Source: CALMEC01 sp963706315
GTDB taxonomy: Bacteria > Actinomycetota > Thermoleophilia > Miltoncostaeales > Miltoncostaeaceae
Direction of reading: 5' to 3'
Assembly (NCBI GenBank): GCA_963706315.1
Contig: CAVPMA010000019.1
Location: 1-64,000, forward strand
DNA: 64,000 bases
The position numbers and the translations under genes are program-made. Below the pieces are notes generated by a model. That model had not been told where the DNA came from, searched no databases, and was given only the letters and a program-made list of their open reading frames with translations. Positions 17,597 to 26,714 of the stretch are shown piece by piece (within the stretch, counting starts at the first letter, position 1; each line of letters opens with the position of its first letter).

Positions 17597-19791
17597 GCGT
17601 CGAGCAGCCTCGGCAGCTCGGCGAACCGGTCGAGGACGGCCCGCCGCAGGAGCGCGTGCTCGGGCCGTGTCAGGCGGGGGTCGTCGCGAAGCGTCCGCCG
17701 CGCCACCTGGCGCGCCTGCGCGAGCTCCCGGCGGTCGCGCGCGAGTCGGGCAAAGCGCAGGTCGGTCGGGCCTGACTGGCGGACGCCGAGCACGGCGCCC
17801 TCCCCGCGCAGCTCCAGGTCGAGCTCGGCGAGGCGAAACCCGTCGGTCGTCTGGGTGATCGCCTCGAGCCGCCGCTGGCCGTCGTCGGTGGTCGGCTCGG
17901 CGAAGAGGATGCACAGGCCGGCGTGCCGGCCACGGCCGATCCGGCCCCGCAGCTGATGGAGCTGGGCGAGCCCGAAGCGATCGGCGTCTTCGATGACCAT
18001 CACGGTGGCGTTCGGGACGTCGATGCCGACCTCCACGACGGTGGTCGCCACGAGCACGTGCGTCTCCCCGGAGGCGAACGCGTTCATCGCCGCGCGCTTC
18101 TCGTCGCCGTGCTGGGCGCCGTGGGCGAGCCCGACGCGAAACGCGGCGAACGGTCCGCGCTGGAGCCGCTCCGCCTCCTCGACGGCGGCGCGGGCCTGCG
18201 CCTCCTCCCCGCCCTCGACCCGGGGGCAGATCACGTAGGCCTGGCGTCCAGCGCGCAGCTCGGCGCGCACGAGCTCGTCGGCCTCGTCGCGATCGGAGGA
18301 ACGGAACCAGCGCGTCTCCACCGGCTGGCGGCCGGGTGGGCGGCCGCGGATCGTCGAGACCTGGAGGTCGCCGTAGGCGGTGAGGGCGAGCGTCCGGGGG
18401 ATCGGCGTCGCGGTCATGTAGAGCAGGTGCGCGGCGGCGGCGTCGCCCCGGTCCGTGGCGCGGTCGGCGAGCAGCTGGCGCTGCTCCACGCCGAAGCGGT
18501 GCTGCTCGTCGACGACGACGAGCCCGAGACGGGCGAACGCCTCCCGTTCGAACAGCAGCGCCTGGGTTCCGATCGCGACCATGGCCGTTCCCGACCGAAG
18601 CGCCAGCCGCCGCCGTTCGCGCTCGGCGCCGGAGATCCGGCCGGTGACGAGCACCGGCGCGATCCCGGCCGGCGCGAGCAGCACGTCCAGGGTCCGGAGG
18701 TGCTGGTCGGCGAGCGTTTCGGTCGGCACGAGGAGCGCGGCCTGGCGGCCGGCTTCGACCACCTGGCAGATGGCGAGCGCGGCGACCACGGTCTTGCCGG
18801 CGCCGACCTCGCCCTGCAGCAGCCGGCGCATCGGCCGCTCGCGCCGCAGGTCACGGGAGATCTCGCGCGTGACGCGCTCCTGCTCGGCCGTCAGCGTGAA
18901 CGGGAGGGCGGCGAGCAGCGCCGCCCGCAGCGTCCCGTCGCCGGGGAGCGCCGGCGCGCGGCGGCCGATCTCCTCGTTGCGGCGGATCGCGCCGAGGCCG
19001 AGCTGAAGCACGACGAGCTCCTCGAGCACCAGCCGGCGCCGGCCGAGCCGGCCCTCGCGCGCCGTCCGCGGGAAGTGGATCGCCGCGAGCGCGTCGCCGA
19101 CGTGCGGCAGGTCGAGGCGGCGGCGCATCCAGGCGGGCAGCGCCTCGACGGCGGCCCCCGCGTACGGCCGCGCGGCGTCGACGAGCTCGCGGATCCGCCG
19201 GGCGGTCAGCGACTCGCTCGCGGGATAGACCGGTACGAGGCCCTGCGTGTGGCGTCCCTCCGAGCCGGTCCCTCCCACGAGCTCGTGGGCCTTGACCATG
19301 AGCTTCGGCGGCCGTCCGGGTTCGAGGCGCCCGCGGAGGAGGATCTCCTGGCCCGGCTCCAGCACGCGCAGCAGGTAGTCCTGGTTGAACCACACGGCGA
19401 CGGCGGCGCCGGTCGCGTCCGACACGGCGGCCTCGACGATCCGGAGGCGCCGGCGGCGGGTCGGGCGCACGGCGACCCGCCCGATGCGGACGCGGACGGT
19501 CGCCTCCTCGTCGATCGCGAGCTCACCGAGCGGTCGCGCCTCGTCGTAGGCGAGGTACCGGACGGGCAGGTGCGAGAGCAGGTCGCCGATTCGCTCGAGG
19601 CCCATCGCCGCGGCGCGCTCCGCGGTCGCGCGACCGACCCCGGCGAGCTCGGTCAGGGGGGCGTCCCACCATTTCGGGTCGGGTCTGCGGGGCGGGAGCG
19701 CGGCCGGCCACGGGGCGCCCCGTGGATCGCCGAAGGGCGGGCTGTCGGGTTTCGGCGGGCTCGGTTGCACGTTCGGACGGTGAGTCGGCAT
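17593..19791 (-). CDS. recG: ATP-dependent DNA helicase RecG
   Basis: RecG reverses stalled forks and migrates branched DNA. The 732-residue product has a wedge/OB domain (residues about 60-170), Walker A LLQGEVGAGKT, DEQHRFGVEQR, TATPIPRTLALTAYGDL, VGIDVPNATVMVIEDADRFGLAQLHQLRGRIGRG and the C-terminal RecG motif. The N-terminus carries a proline-rich extension of about 40 residues. It appears to be the first gene of the long minus-strand run to ftsY. It is divergent from rpmB with a 67-base gap. Confidence 0.97.
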   Translation of the reverse strand: MPTHRPNVQPSPPKPDSPPFGDPRGAPWPAALPPRRPDPKWWDAPLTELAGVGRATAERAAAMGLERIGDLLSHLPVRYLAYDEARPLGELAIDEEATVRVRIGRVAVRPTRRRRLRIVEAAVSDATGAAVAVWFNQDYLLRVLEPGQEILLRGRLEPGRPPKLMVKAHELVGGTGSEGRHTQGLVPVYPASESLTARRIRELVDAARPYAGAAVEALPAWMRRRLDLPHVGDALAAIHFPRTAREGRLGRRRLVLEELVVLQLGLGAIRRNEEIGRRAPALPGDGTLRAALLAALPFTLTAEQERVTREISRDLRRERPMRRLLQGEVGAGKTVVAALAICQVVEAGRQAALLVPTETLADQHLRTLDVLLAPAGIAPVLVTGRISGAERERRRLALRSGTAMVAIGTQALLFEREAFARLGLVVVDEQHRFGVEQRQLLADRATDRGDAAAAHLLYMTATPIPRTLALTAYGDLQVSTIRGRPPGRQPVETRWFRSSDRDEADELVRAELRAGRQAYVICPRVEGGEEAQARAAVEEAERLQRGPFAAFRVGLAHGAQHGDEKRAAMNAFASGETHVLVATTVVEVGIDVPNATVMVIEDADRFGLAQLHQLRGRIGRGRHAGLCILFAEPTTDDGQRRLEAITQTTDGFRLAELDLELRGEGAVLGVRQSGPTDLRFARLARDRRELAQARQVARRTLRDDPRLTRPEHALLRRAVLDRFAELPRLLDA

Positions 19792-19858
19792 AATGCGAGG
19801 CCGCTTGCGGGGCCCGGTCGGGTCCGCATCGTGACATCAACCGAGGACGGAGCACGCC

Positions 19859-20050
19859 GTGGCGAAGGTCTGCAGCATCTGCGACAAGAAGCCCATGTTC
19901 GGGAACAACCGCAGCCACTCGATGCGGGCGACGTCCCGGCGCTTCAACCCGAACATCCAGAAGGTCCGGATCCTCAAGGGCGTGACGCCGGTGAGCGTCT
20001 ACGTCTGCACGCGGTGCCTCAAGTCCGGGAAGGTCCAGAAGGCCGGGTAG
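19859..20050 (+). CDS. rpmB: 50S ribosomal protein L28
   Basis: bL28, 63 residues: AKVCSICDKKPMFGNNRSHS, RRFNPNIQKVRI and VYVCTRCLKSGKVQKAG. Two CxxC pairs (CSIC, CTRC) show the zinc-binding form. The GTG start follows a GAGGACGGAG purine stretch. It is monocistronic and divergent from recG. Confidence 0.96.
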   Translation: MAKVCSICDKKPMFGNNRSHSMRATSRRFNPNIQKVRILKGVTPVSVYVCTRCLKSGKVQKAG

Positions 20051-20130
20051 CACACCGGCCGCGGCAGCTCGTCACGCCGCGCGACGCCCGCCCCCGCGCA
20101 TGTGCGCGAGGGCATGGCCATCGATCGGGC

Positions 20131-21000
20131 TCAGGGGTAGACGCAGTACTGGGACGGCGACCCTGCCGCCACGGCTCCCGTGCTGCCGGCGTTGACGTAC
20201 TGCCAGCGGTACTGCGGCGTGCCGCCGACCCAGTAGACGATCTCGTAGACGCCGACGGCATAGATCTCCTGACCGCTCGGGATCGAAATCGGTCCGAGCG
20301 TCCACGGAACGGTGTTCGTCGCGCCGCCCGGATGGAACTGGGGCACGCCGCCCGGGGTGGCGGTCCACGTCTGCCAGACGCTCGCGTCGGGTCCGCTCTG
20401 GCCGAGCCAGTGCCATCCGCCAGCGGTCGTGTACCAGGCGACCCACCCACGTGTGGAGATCGGTGTCGTGGTCTTCGCCGTGAAGTCGGGCTCGGCGAGG
20501 AACGCGAGCGGGTCGTTCGACCCGTCCGGCGTGCACGCGAGGTGCCCGTCCGTCCAGAATCCCCGCGAGCCCGCCCCCACTCCGGACCGCAGCGGGAAGT
20601 ACAGGTTGGCGCGCCGGCCGCTCTGGCGGACGGTCGCGGTGGCCGCGACGAGCCGGATGCGCCCGATGGCCGCGGCGTTCTTGGGTGACACCCTGAACTT
20701 GGGCGCCGCGCGGCCGCCGACGCAGCGGTAGCTCGACGAGGCGATCGCGCGGGTGCTCACCTTGCGGGCGGTCACGGAGACGCTCCCGCCGGCCTGGCAC
20801 GCGAACGTCAGGGTGAACGTGCGCGACCCGCGGTTGAAGGTGGCGCCCGCGTTGTTGAGCAGCCCCGGACCAGGGGCGCCGCCCGAGATCGCGGAGGCGG
20901 TTCCCGGCGGCACGAACACCGGCTGGGTGCCCGGCGAGACCGGGAGGTCGCCGCCGTTGCCGGGCGGTGGACCGGGCGGACCCGGCGGTGGCGCCGCCAC
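20131..21000 (-). CDS. Secreted protein of unknown function
   Basis: A 289-residue product from the GTG at 21000, starting with a Pro/Gly-rich linker. It is followed by two apparent beta-rich regions with paired cysteines (ACQAGGS, RCVGG, ACTPDG, QYCVYP) and many Trp/Tyr residues. Directly upstream, in frame, lie a basic cluster (SRRARL), a hydrophobic run and AVPAAAVAAP, which is a textbook Sec signal peptide. No ATG, GTG or TTG lies in front of it before the in-frame stop near 21148; an ACG at about 21087 is where a start would fit. I recognise no catalytic motif. It is convergent with rpmB. Confidence 0.6.
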   Translation of the reverse strand: MAAPPPGPPGPPPGNGGDLPVSPGTQPVFVPPGTASAISGGAPGPGLLNNAGATFNRGSRTFTLTFACQAGGSVSVTARKVSTRAIASSSYRCVGGRAAPKFRVSPKNAAAIGRIRLVAATATVRQSGRRANLYFPLRSGVGAGSRGFWTDGHLACTPDGSNDPLAFLAEPDFTAKTTTPISTRGWVAWYTTAGGWHWLGQSGPDASVWQTWTATPGGVPQFHPGGATNTVPWTLGPISIPSGQEIYAVGVYEIVYWVGGTPQYRWQYVNAGSTGAVAAGSPSQYCVYP

Positions 21001-21197
21001 GGCGGCAGCCGGTACCGCGAGACCGAATGCGGCGAGGACGACGAGGCGCGCGCGGCGTGATCGCGGCGGGCGCGGCGTGTGAGCGGGGGGCTGGTCGGGC
21101 GAGATGACGGGCCGTCCGTTCGTTCGGGGGTCTGGTTCCCCGAAAGCTTACGCCACGACCGGTCGATATGCAGGTTGTGGGGGTTCCCCGGGAGCGA

Positions 21198-21680
21198 TCA
21201 GCCCAGCTGCGAGGCGATGAGGTTCACCATCGCGACGGCCGCGTCGGCGGCCTCCTCGCCCTTGTTTCCCACCGCGCCGCCTGCCCGCGCCTCGGCCTGC
21301 GCGAACGTGTCGCAGGTCAGCACGCCGAACGCGCATGGCACCCCGCTGTCGAGCGACACCCTCAGAAGTCCCGAAGCGGCCGCGTCGCACACGAAGTCGA
21401 AATGCGGGGTCTCCCCGCGCACCACCGCGCCGACCGCGAGGATCGCCGCGTAGTGGCCGGTCTCGGCCACCGTCTGCGCCGCGAGCGGGAGCTCGTACGC
21501 CCCGGGCACCCAGATCTCGTCGAGGTTCGCGTCGGGCAGGCCGGACTCCGCCAGCCGCGAGCGCGCCCCGGACACGAGGCGCTCGGCGATACCGCGGTGG
21601 AACCCGGCGACGAGCAGCGCCATGCGCACATCCGGATCCGTGAGCGGGGTCGCAGGCGGCGCCTGCTCGCTACGTGCCAT
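21198..21680 (-). CDS. ribH: 6,7-dimethyl-8-ribityllumazine synthase
   Basis: RibH condenses 3,4-dihydroxybutanone phosphate with the ribitylamino-pyrimidine to form lumazine. The 160-residue product shows ALLVAGFHRGIAERL, VPGAYELPLAAQ, AVGAVVRGETPHFDFVCDAAA (with the catalytic His region) and FGVLTCDTFAQAEAR. The ATG at 21680 overlaps the ribBA 3' end by 11 bases. It is the last gene of the ribD-ribE-ribBA-ribH cluster. Confidence 0.96.
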   Translation of the reverse strand: MARSEQAPPATPLTDPDVRMALLVAGFHRGIAERLVSGARSRLAESGLPDANLDEIWVPGAYELPLAAQTVAETGHYAAILAVGAVVRGETPHFDFVCDAAASGLLRVSLDSGVPCAFGVLTCDTFAQAEARAGGAVGNKGEEAADAAVAMVNLIASQLG

Positions 21681-22944
21681 CGGCCTCGCCGCCGAGGAGG
21701 TCCTCGTCGCTCGCGAGCTCGAACCGCAGGTCCTGGTGATGCAGCTTGTGGCCCATCTTGACCCGCTTGGTCTGGAGGTACCGCAGGTTCTCGGTGCCGG
21801 GCGGGACCTCGATCGGAACCTGTTCCACGACCCGCAGGCCGTAGCCCTCCAGACCCGCGATCTTCTTCGGGTTGTTCGTGAGCTGGCGGATGGTCGTGAG
21901 ACCGAGGTCCACGAGGATCTGAGCACCGATGCCGTAGTCGCGCAGGTCCGGTGGGAACCCCAGCTCCAGGTTGGCCTCGACGGTGTCGCGGCCGTTGTCC
22001 TGCAGCTCGTACGCGCGCAGCTTGTTGAGCAGTCCGATCCCACGTCCCTCCTGCGCGATGTAGAGCACCACGCCACGACCTTCGCCGGCCACTATCTGCA
22101 TCGCGGCGTGGAGTTGCTCGCCGCAGTCGCATCGCAGTGACCCGAACACGTCGCCCGTCAGGCATTCCGAGTGGACGCGCACGAGGACGTCCTCCTTGCC
22201 GTCCACGTCACCCATCACGAGGGCGAGGTGCTCCTTGCCGTCGACGACGCTGCGGTAGCCGATCGCGGTGAACTCGCCGACCGGCGTGGGTAGACGCGCC
22301 GGCGTTCCGCGTTCGATGAGCTTCTCGGTGCGGCGGCGGTGCTCGATGAGCTGCGCGACCGTGATCATCTGCAGGCCGTGCTCTTCCGCATACCGCGACA
22401 GGTCCGCCACCCGCGCCATCGTGCCGTCGTCCTTCATGACCTCGCAGATCACTCCCGCCGGTATGAGCCCGGCCATCCGTGCCAGGTCCACCGCGGCCTC
22501 GGTGTGGCCGGCGCGCTTGAGCACACCGCCGGCCTGGGCTCGCAGCGGGAAGACGTGGCCGGGCTTCGCGAGGTCGTCAGGCCCGGCGTTCGGGTCGATC
22601 GCAACCATGATCGTGCGTGAGCGGTCGGAGGCCGAGATCCCGGTCGTGACGCCCTCGCGCGCCTCGATGGAGTCGGTGAAGGCCGTGCCGTGCGGGGTCT
22701 CGTTGCGTCGCGCCGCGAGGGTGAGCCCGAGCTGCTCGCACCGCTCCTCGGTGAGCGCGAGGCAGATGAGCCCGCGCGCGTTCATGGCCATGAAGTTGAC
22801 TGCGTCCGGGGTGGCGAACTGTGCGGCCATGACGAGGTCGCCCTCGTTCTCGCGGTCCTCGGAGTCGCAGACCACCACCATCCGCCCTGCGCGGATCTCC
22901 TCGATCGCATGCTCGACGGTGGTGAATGGCGAGGTGGTGCTCAT
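21670..22944 (-). CDS. ribBA: Bifunctional DHBP synthase / GTP cyclohydrolase II
   Basis: A 424-residue fusion that makes both riboflavin precursors. RibB half: VVCDSEDRENEGDLVMAAQ and HTEAAVDLARMAG. RibA half: LVRVHSECLTGDVFGSLRCDCGEQLHAA with the three zinc cysteines, then QEGRGIGLLNKLRAY. It overlaps ribE by 4 bases (ATGA) and ribH by 11. No FMN riboswitch is visible upstream of the cluster. Confidence 0.97.
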   Translation of the reverse strand: MSTTSPFTTVEHAIEEIRAGRMVVVCDSEDRENEGDLVMAAQFATPDAVNFMAMNARGLICLALTEERCEQLGLTLAARRNETPHGTAFTDSIEAREGVTTGISASDRSRTIMVAIDPNAGPDDLAKPGHVFPLRAQAGGVLKRAGHTEAAVDLARMAGLIPAGVICEVMKDDGTMARVADLSRYAEEHGLQMITVAQLIEHRRRTEKLIERGTPARLPTPVGEFTAIGYRSVVDGKEHLALVMGDVDGKEDVLVRVHSECLTGDVFGSLRCDCGEQLHAAMQIVAGEGRGVVLYIAQEGRGIGLLNKLRAYELQDNGRDTVEANLELGFPPDLRDYGIGAQILVDLGLTTIRQLTNNPKKIAGLEGYGLRVVEQVPIEVPPGTENLRYLQTKRVKMGHKLHHQDLRFELASDEDLLGGEADGT

Positions 22945-23552
22945 CTGTCCCTCTCGGCTGACCGGTACGGCGCGACGAGCGCCTCCACGTACTTTGCCAC
23001 CAAGTCGACTTCGAGATTGACCGTCTGGCCTTCTCGGGCCGCGCCGAGGGTCGTCTCCCCCAGCGTATGGGGGATGAGCGCCACCTCGAAGCCGGCGTCG
23101 TCCCGGGCCGCGACCGTGAGGCTCACCCCGTCGATCGCGACGCTCCCCTTCGCGACGACGTACCGCAGGAGCTCCGGCGCGGTGGTGAACGACAGACGCC
23201 GGCCCTGCGCCTCGTCGACGATGGCGGCGATGGTGGCGGTGCCGTCGACGTGGCCCTGCACGAGATGCCCGCCCAGCCGGTCCCCGGCGCGGAGCGCGCG
23301 TTCGAGGTTGACGCGGTCGCCCGCGACGCGCGAGCCGAGCACGGTGCGGCGCAGCGTCTCGGCGACGACGTCGAGCTCGAAGCCGTCGTCATGAAGCGCG
23401 ACGGCGGTCAGGCAGGCACCGTCCACCGCGATGGAGTCGCCGATCGCGAGCCCGTCGAGCACCCGGTCGGCGCGGATCCGGACGCGGGCGCCGCCGGAGC
23501 TCGGCGCGACGGCGTCCACGGTCCCGACCTCCTCGACGAGCCCGGTGAACAT
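22941..23552 (-). CDS. ribE: Riboflavin synthase alpha subunit
   Basis: RibE dismutates two lumazines to riboflavin. The 203-residue protein has the tandem beta-barrel repeats: MFTGLVEEVGTV, DSIAVDGACLTAV, LGGHLVQGHVDG in the first half and GSVAIDGVSLTVA, ALIPHTLGETTLG in the second. Its ATG shares one base with the ribD TGA (TGATG). Confidence 0.97.
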   Translation of the reverse strand: MFTGLVEEVGTVDAVAPSSGGARVRIRADRVLDGLAIGDSIAVDGACLTAVALHDDGFELDVVAETLRRTVLGSRVAGDRVNLERALRAGDRLGGHLVQGHVDGTATIAAIVDEAQGRRLSFTTAPELLRYVVAKGSVAIDGVSLTVAARDDAGFEVALIPHTLGETTLGAAREGQTVNLEVDLVAKYVEALVAPYRSAERDR

Positions 23553-24703
23553 CAGCCCGCGTGCTCCGGCAGTTGCCGTAGCCGCCCGGCGATGAGGACG
23601 TCGTCGCCGACCCGTTCGACCCTGATGTCCTGCAGGCGCGGCACCTCCGCCAGCGGGCCGAGGCCGCGCCCACCGAGCGCTCCGGGCGACCGGGCGCCAC
23701 CGATCAGGAGCGGCGCGACGAACCACGCGACGCGGTCGACGGCATCGCGGGCGAGGAACGCCTCGGCCAGGATCGGGCCCCCCTCCAGCAGCAGCGACTG
23801 GATGTCGCGCTCGCCAAGGGCCTCCAGCGCGACGCCGACCGGATCGGCGCCGGCCGGGAGTGAGAGACTGATGACGTCGACGCCCGCCTTCTCGAGTCGC
23901 GCGACCCGCTCCTGCGGCGCATCGGGGCCGGCCACGACGATGACCGGGACCTCGCGGGCGCCGGCGACCAGCCTGCTGTCGAGCGGCAGCCGGGCGTGAC
24001 GGTCGAAGACGATTCGCGCCGGCGGGCGGTAGGCGCCGCCCACGTCGCGGACGTTGAGCAGCGGATCGTCCGCCAGGGCCGTCCCGATCCCCACGGCGAC
24101 ACCGTCCATGTCGGCACGCCAGCGGTGCACGAGGGCGCGCGACTCGGGCCCGCTGATCCACCGGGTCTCCCCCGTCGCGGTCGCGACCTTCCCGTCGAGG
24201 CTCGTGGCGAGCTTGAGCGTGACCAGCGGACGACCCGTCAGCGCGTGGGTGACGAACGCCGCGTTGAGCTCACGACACGCGTCGGCGTCCTCGACCGGCG
24301 CGACGGCGACGTCCACCCCGGCTTCGGCGAGTACGGTCGCGCCGCCCGCCCGACCCCGCTCGAGGGGATCGGGGCAGCCGATGACGACCCGCGCGACGCC
24401 GGCGGCGATGATGGCATCGGTACACGGCGGGGTGCGCCCGTGATGGGAGCACGGCTCCAGCGTGCAGACGAGCGTGGATCCACGCGCGGCGGCGCCGGCC
24501 TCGACGAGCGCCCCAACCTCGGCATGTGGCGTCCCAGGGCCCTCGTGCCATCCGGTGCCGACAACGCGCCCGCCGCTCAGGACGATCGCGCCGACGAGCG
24601 GATTGGGGCTGACCCGGCCGCGGCCGTTCATGGCCAGCTCGCGCGCGCGGGCGAGATGTCCGAGCTCCTCGAGCGTCGGAGCGGGGGCCGCGGTGGTCGT
24701 CAC
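23552..24703 (-). CDS. ribD: Bifunctional diaminohydroxyphosphoribosylaminopyrimidine deaminase / reductase
   Basis: A 383-residue RibD. The N-terminal cytidine-deaminase-like domain has TPHAEVGAL and CTLEPCSHHGRTPPCTDAI, the zinc ligands. The C-terminal reductase domain has LVTLKLATSLDGKVATATGETRWISG and SLLLEGGPILAEAF. The GTG at 24703 overlaps the rpe stop (GTGA); the frame is open further upstream, but that part is shadow of rpe. Confidence 0.96.
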   Translation of the reverse strand: MTTTAAPAPTLEELGHLARARELAMNGRGRVSPNPLVGAIVLSGGRVVGTGWHEGPGTPHAEVGALVEAGAAARGSTLVCTLEPCSHHGRTPPCTDAIIAAGVARVVIGCPDPLERGRAGGATVLAEAGVDVAVAPVEDADACRELNAAFVTHALTGRPLVTLKLATSLDGKVATATGETRWISGPESRALVHRWRADMDGVAVGIGTALADDPLLNVRDVGGAYRPPARIVFDRHARLPLDSRLVAGAREVPVIVVAGPDAPQERVARLEKAGVDVISLSLPAGADPVGVALEALGERDIQSLLLEGGPILAEAFLARDAVDRVAWFVAPLLIGGARSPGALGGRGLGPLAEVPRLQDIRVERVGDDVLIAGRLRQLPEHAG

Positions 24704-25371
24704 GGCCTCCCGGCGAGGTCGGCGAGCTCGGCGTATGCGGACGGTGGGTCCGGGCTGCCGAAGATCGACGAGGCCGACACGAACAGCCCGGCGCCGGCAT
24801 CCCGCGCGACGGGGAGGCTGTCTCGACCGATTCCGCCGTCCACCTCGATCGCGACGTGGTCCGGCAACAGCGAGCGAAGGTCGGCGACCCGGTGCGGCGT
24901 CGTGGGGATGAACGACTGCCCGGCGAAGCCCGGATTCACGCTCATGACGTTGACGTAGTCGATGAGGTCGACCACGGGCTCGACCGCGTCGATCGGCGTT
25001 CCGGGGTTGATCGCGAGGCCCGCCAGGAGCCCGAGCTCGCGGATCCTCCCGAGCACGCGATGCACGTGGGGGTCGGCCTCGGCGTGGACGCTGATCGCTC
25101 CGGCGTGGGAAGCGAAGAGCTCGACCAGCTGGCCGGGGCGCTCGACCATCAGGTGCACGTCCAGGAAGCCTCCGGCCGCCACCACCGGACCCGCCAGCCC
25201 CGCGGCGAATCCGGGGCCGACGGTGAGGTTGGGCACGAAGTGGCCGTCCATCACGTCGACGTGGAAGACGCGCGCCCCGGCGTCGAGCAGCGATGCGACC
25301 TGGTCGCCGACCCTCAGGAAGTCGGCGGACATGATCGACGGCAGCACGCGGGGGGTCGAAAAGAGGCTCAC
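24700..25371 (-). CDS. rpe: Ribulose-phosphate 3-epimerase
   Basis: Rpe interconverts ribulose-5-phosphate and xylulose-5-phosphate. The 223-residue TIM barrel shows VLPSIMSADFLRVGDQV, FHVDVMDGHFVPNLTVGP, LDVHLMVERPG, LINPGTP-like AINPGTPID, VNVMSVNPGFAGQSFIP and EVDGGIG. The GTG at 25371 overlaps rsmB by 4 bases. Ribulose-5-phosphate is a riboflavin precursor, which fits its place before ribD. Confidence 0.96.
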   Translation of the reverse strand: MSLFSTPRVLPSIMSADFLRVGDQVASLLDAGARVFHVDVMDGHFVPNLTVGPGFAAGLAGPVVAAGGFLDVHLMVERPGQLVELFASHAGAISVHAEADPHVHRVLGRIRELGLLAGLAINPGTPIDAVEPVVDLIDYVNVMSVNPGFAGQSFIPTTPHRVADLRSLLPDHVAIEVDGGIGRDSLPVARDAGAGLFVSASSIFGSPDPPSAYAELADLAGRP

Positions 25372-26714
25372 AACGACGAAGAGTAGCCGTTCGCCACGTG
25401 GATCCTCGCGACGAAGAACCCGTCGGTGCCGTCGCGTCCGGGCAGCGTGCGGAGCGCTCCGGCGAGCTCGGGATGGCGGAATGCGGGGAACCGTTCGCCG
25501 AGATCGTCGAGCTGCGCACCCCTGTCGGTGACGATGCGCTCGTTCTCGTCGGGCAGCAGGGTGCAGGTGGAGTAGACGACCCGGCCTCCGGGAAGAACGG
25601 CGCGCATCGCCCGGTCCAAGAGCCCCCGCTGGAGGTCGACGAGCCCCGGGATGTCGTCCTCGGACCGGCGCCAGCGCGCGTCGGGGCGGGCCGACAGCAC
25701 GCCGAGCCCCGTGCACGGCGGGTCGACGAGCGCGGCGTCGAACATCCCCGGGAGCCTGACGGTCCGCCCGTCGCCTTCGATCACGGTGAGCCGCGCGCCG
25801 AGCCGTCGTGCGAGCCCCCTGAGGGCGGCGGCCCGCGCCGGCCGCACCTCGACGCACACGAGCTCCGCCCGGTTGAGGGTGAGGGCCGCGAGGTGCGTGG
25901 CCTTCGCGCCGGGTGCCGCGCAGAGGTCGAGGATCCGCTCCCCGGGCTTGGGGTCGAGCACCAGCGCCGGGAGCATCGAGGCGCGGCTCTGGCCGATGGC
26001 GAGCCCGCGGCCCCACACGGCCGATTCCTCGAGGGCGAACGGCTCCGAGAGGCGGTATGCCTCGGCGACGGTCTCGTCGCGCAGCGTGCCCGGCGGGAGC
26101 AGCCGCTCGAGCGTGGCACGGGGGCCTCTGAGGGGGTTCCACCGGACGGCCGACTCCGACGGGTGGTTGGCGGCGCGCAACGTGGCGCGCGCGTCGTCCG
26201 GACCGAGCGCCGCGAAGAGCCGCTCGGCGATCCAATCCGGGACGCTATGCGCGAGAGCGGCCTCCACGGCCGTTCCGTCGGGGAGCGAGTCGACGCGGCC
26301 GCGAGCGTACGGCGCCAGAGCCCGGAGCACCGCGTTGACGAGCCCCGCCCGCGCGGCGACCCGGCGCGGCGCACCGGGGATCTCCCGCGCGAGCCGTACC
26401 GCCTGGTCGACCGCCGCCGAGGGGGGCACGGCGTCGCTGTACGCCAATTCGAATGCGCCGAGCCGCAGCACGTCGCGCACGGCCTCCTCGACGCCCTCGG
26501 GGCGGTCGAGCGCCGCGTCGACGAGCCAGTCCAGTGTGCGCCGCCGCTGCACTGCGCCGAACGCCAGCCGGTGGGCCTGTGCCCTGAGCGACGAATCGAG
26601 CCGGTCACGTCTGGCCTCCCCGGCCAGGGCGCGGTCGGCATACGCCCCCTGCGAGACCCGCCGCAGCACCCGAAAGGCCACGCGGCGCTCCGGCGTCGCG
26701 CCGGGCTGCGTCAC
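25368..26714 (-). CDS. rsmB: 16S rRNA (cytosine-967-C5)-methyltransferase RsmB
   Basis: A 448-residue RsmB/Sun protein. The N-terminal NusB-like domain spans about residues 10-140, followed by the SAM domain with LDLCAAPGAKATHLAAL, the nucleophile and base motifs DPPCTGLGVLSARPD and VVYSTCTLLPDENE. The GTG at 26714 overlaps the fmt stop by 4 bases. The fmt-rsmB-rpe order is common in actinobacteria. Confidence 0.96.
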   Translation of the reverse strand: MTQPGATPERRVAFRVLRRVSQGAYADRALAGEARRDRLDSSLRAQAHRLAFGAVQRRRTLDWLVDAALDRPEGVEEAVRDVLRLGAFELAYSDAVPPSAAVDQAVRLAREIPGAPRRVAARAGLVNAVLRALAPYARGRVDSLPDGTAVEAALAHSVPDWIAERLFAALGPDDARATLRAANHPSESAVRWNPLRGPRATLERLLPPGTLRDETVAEAYRLSEPFALEESAVWGRGLAIGQSRASMLPALVLDPKPGERILDLCAAPGAKATHLAALTLNRAELVCVEVRPARAAALRGLARRLGARLTVIEGDGRTVRLPGMFDAALVDPPCTGLGVLSARPDARWRRSEDDIPGLVDLQRGLLDRAMRAVLPGGRVVYSTCTLLPDENERIVTDRGAQLDDLGERFPAFRHPELAGALRTLPGRDGTDGFFVARIHVANGYSSSL

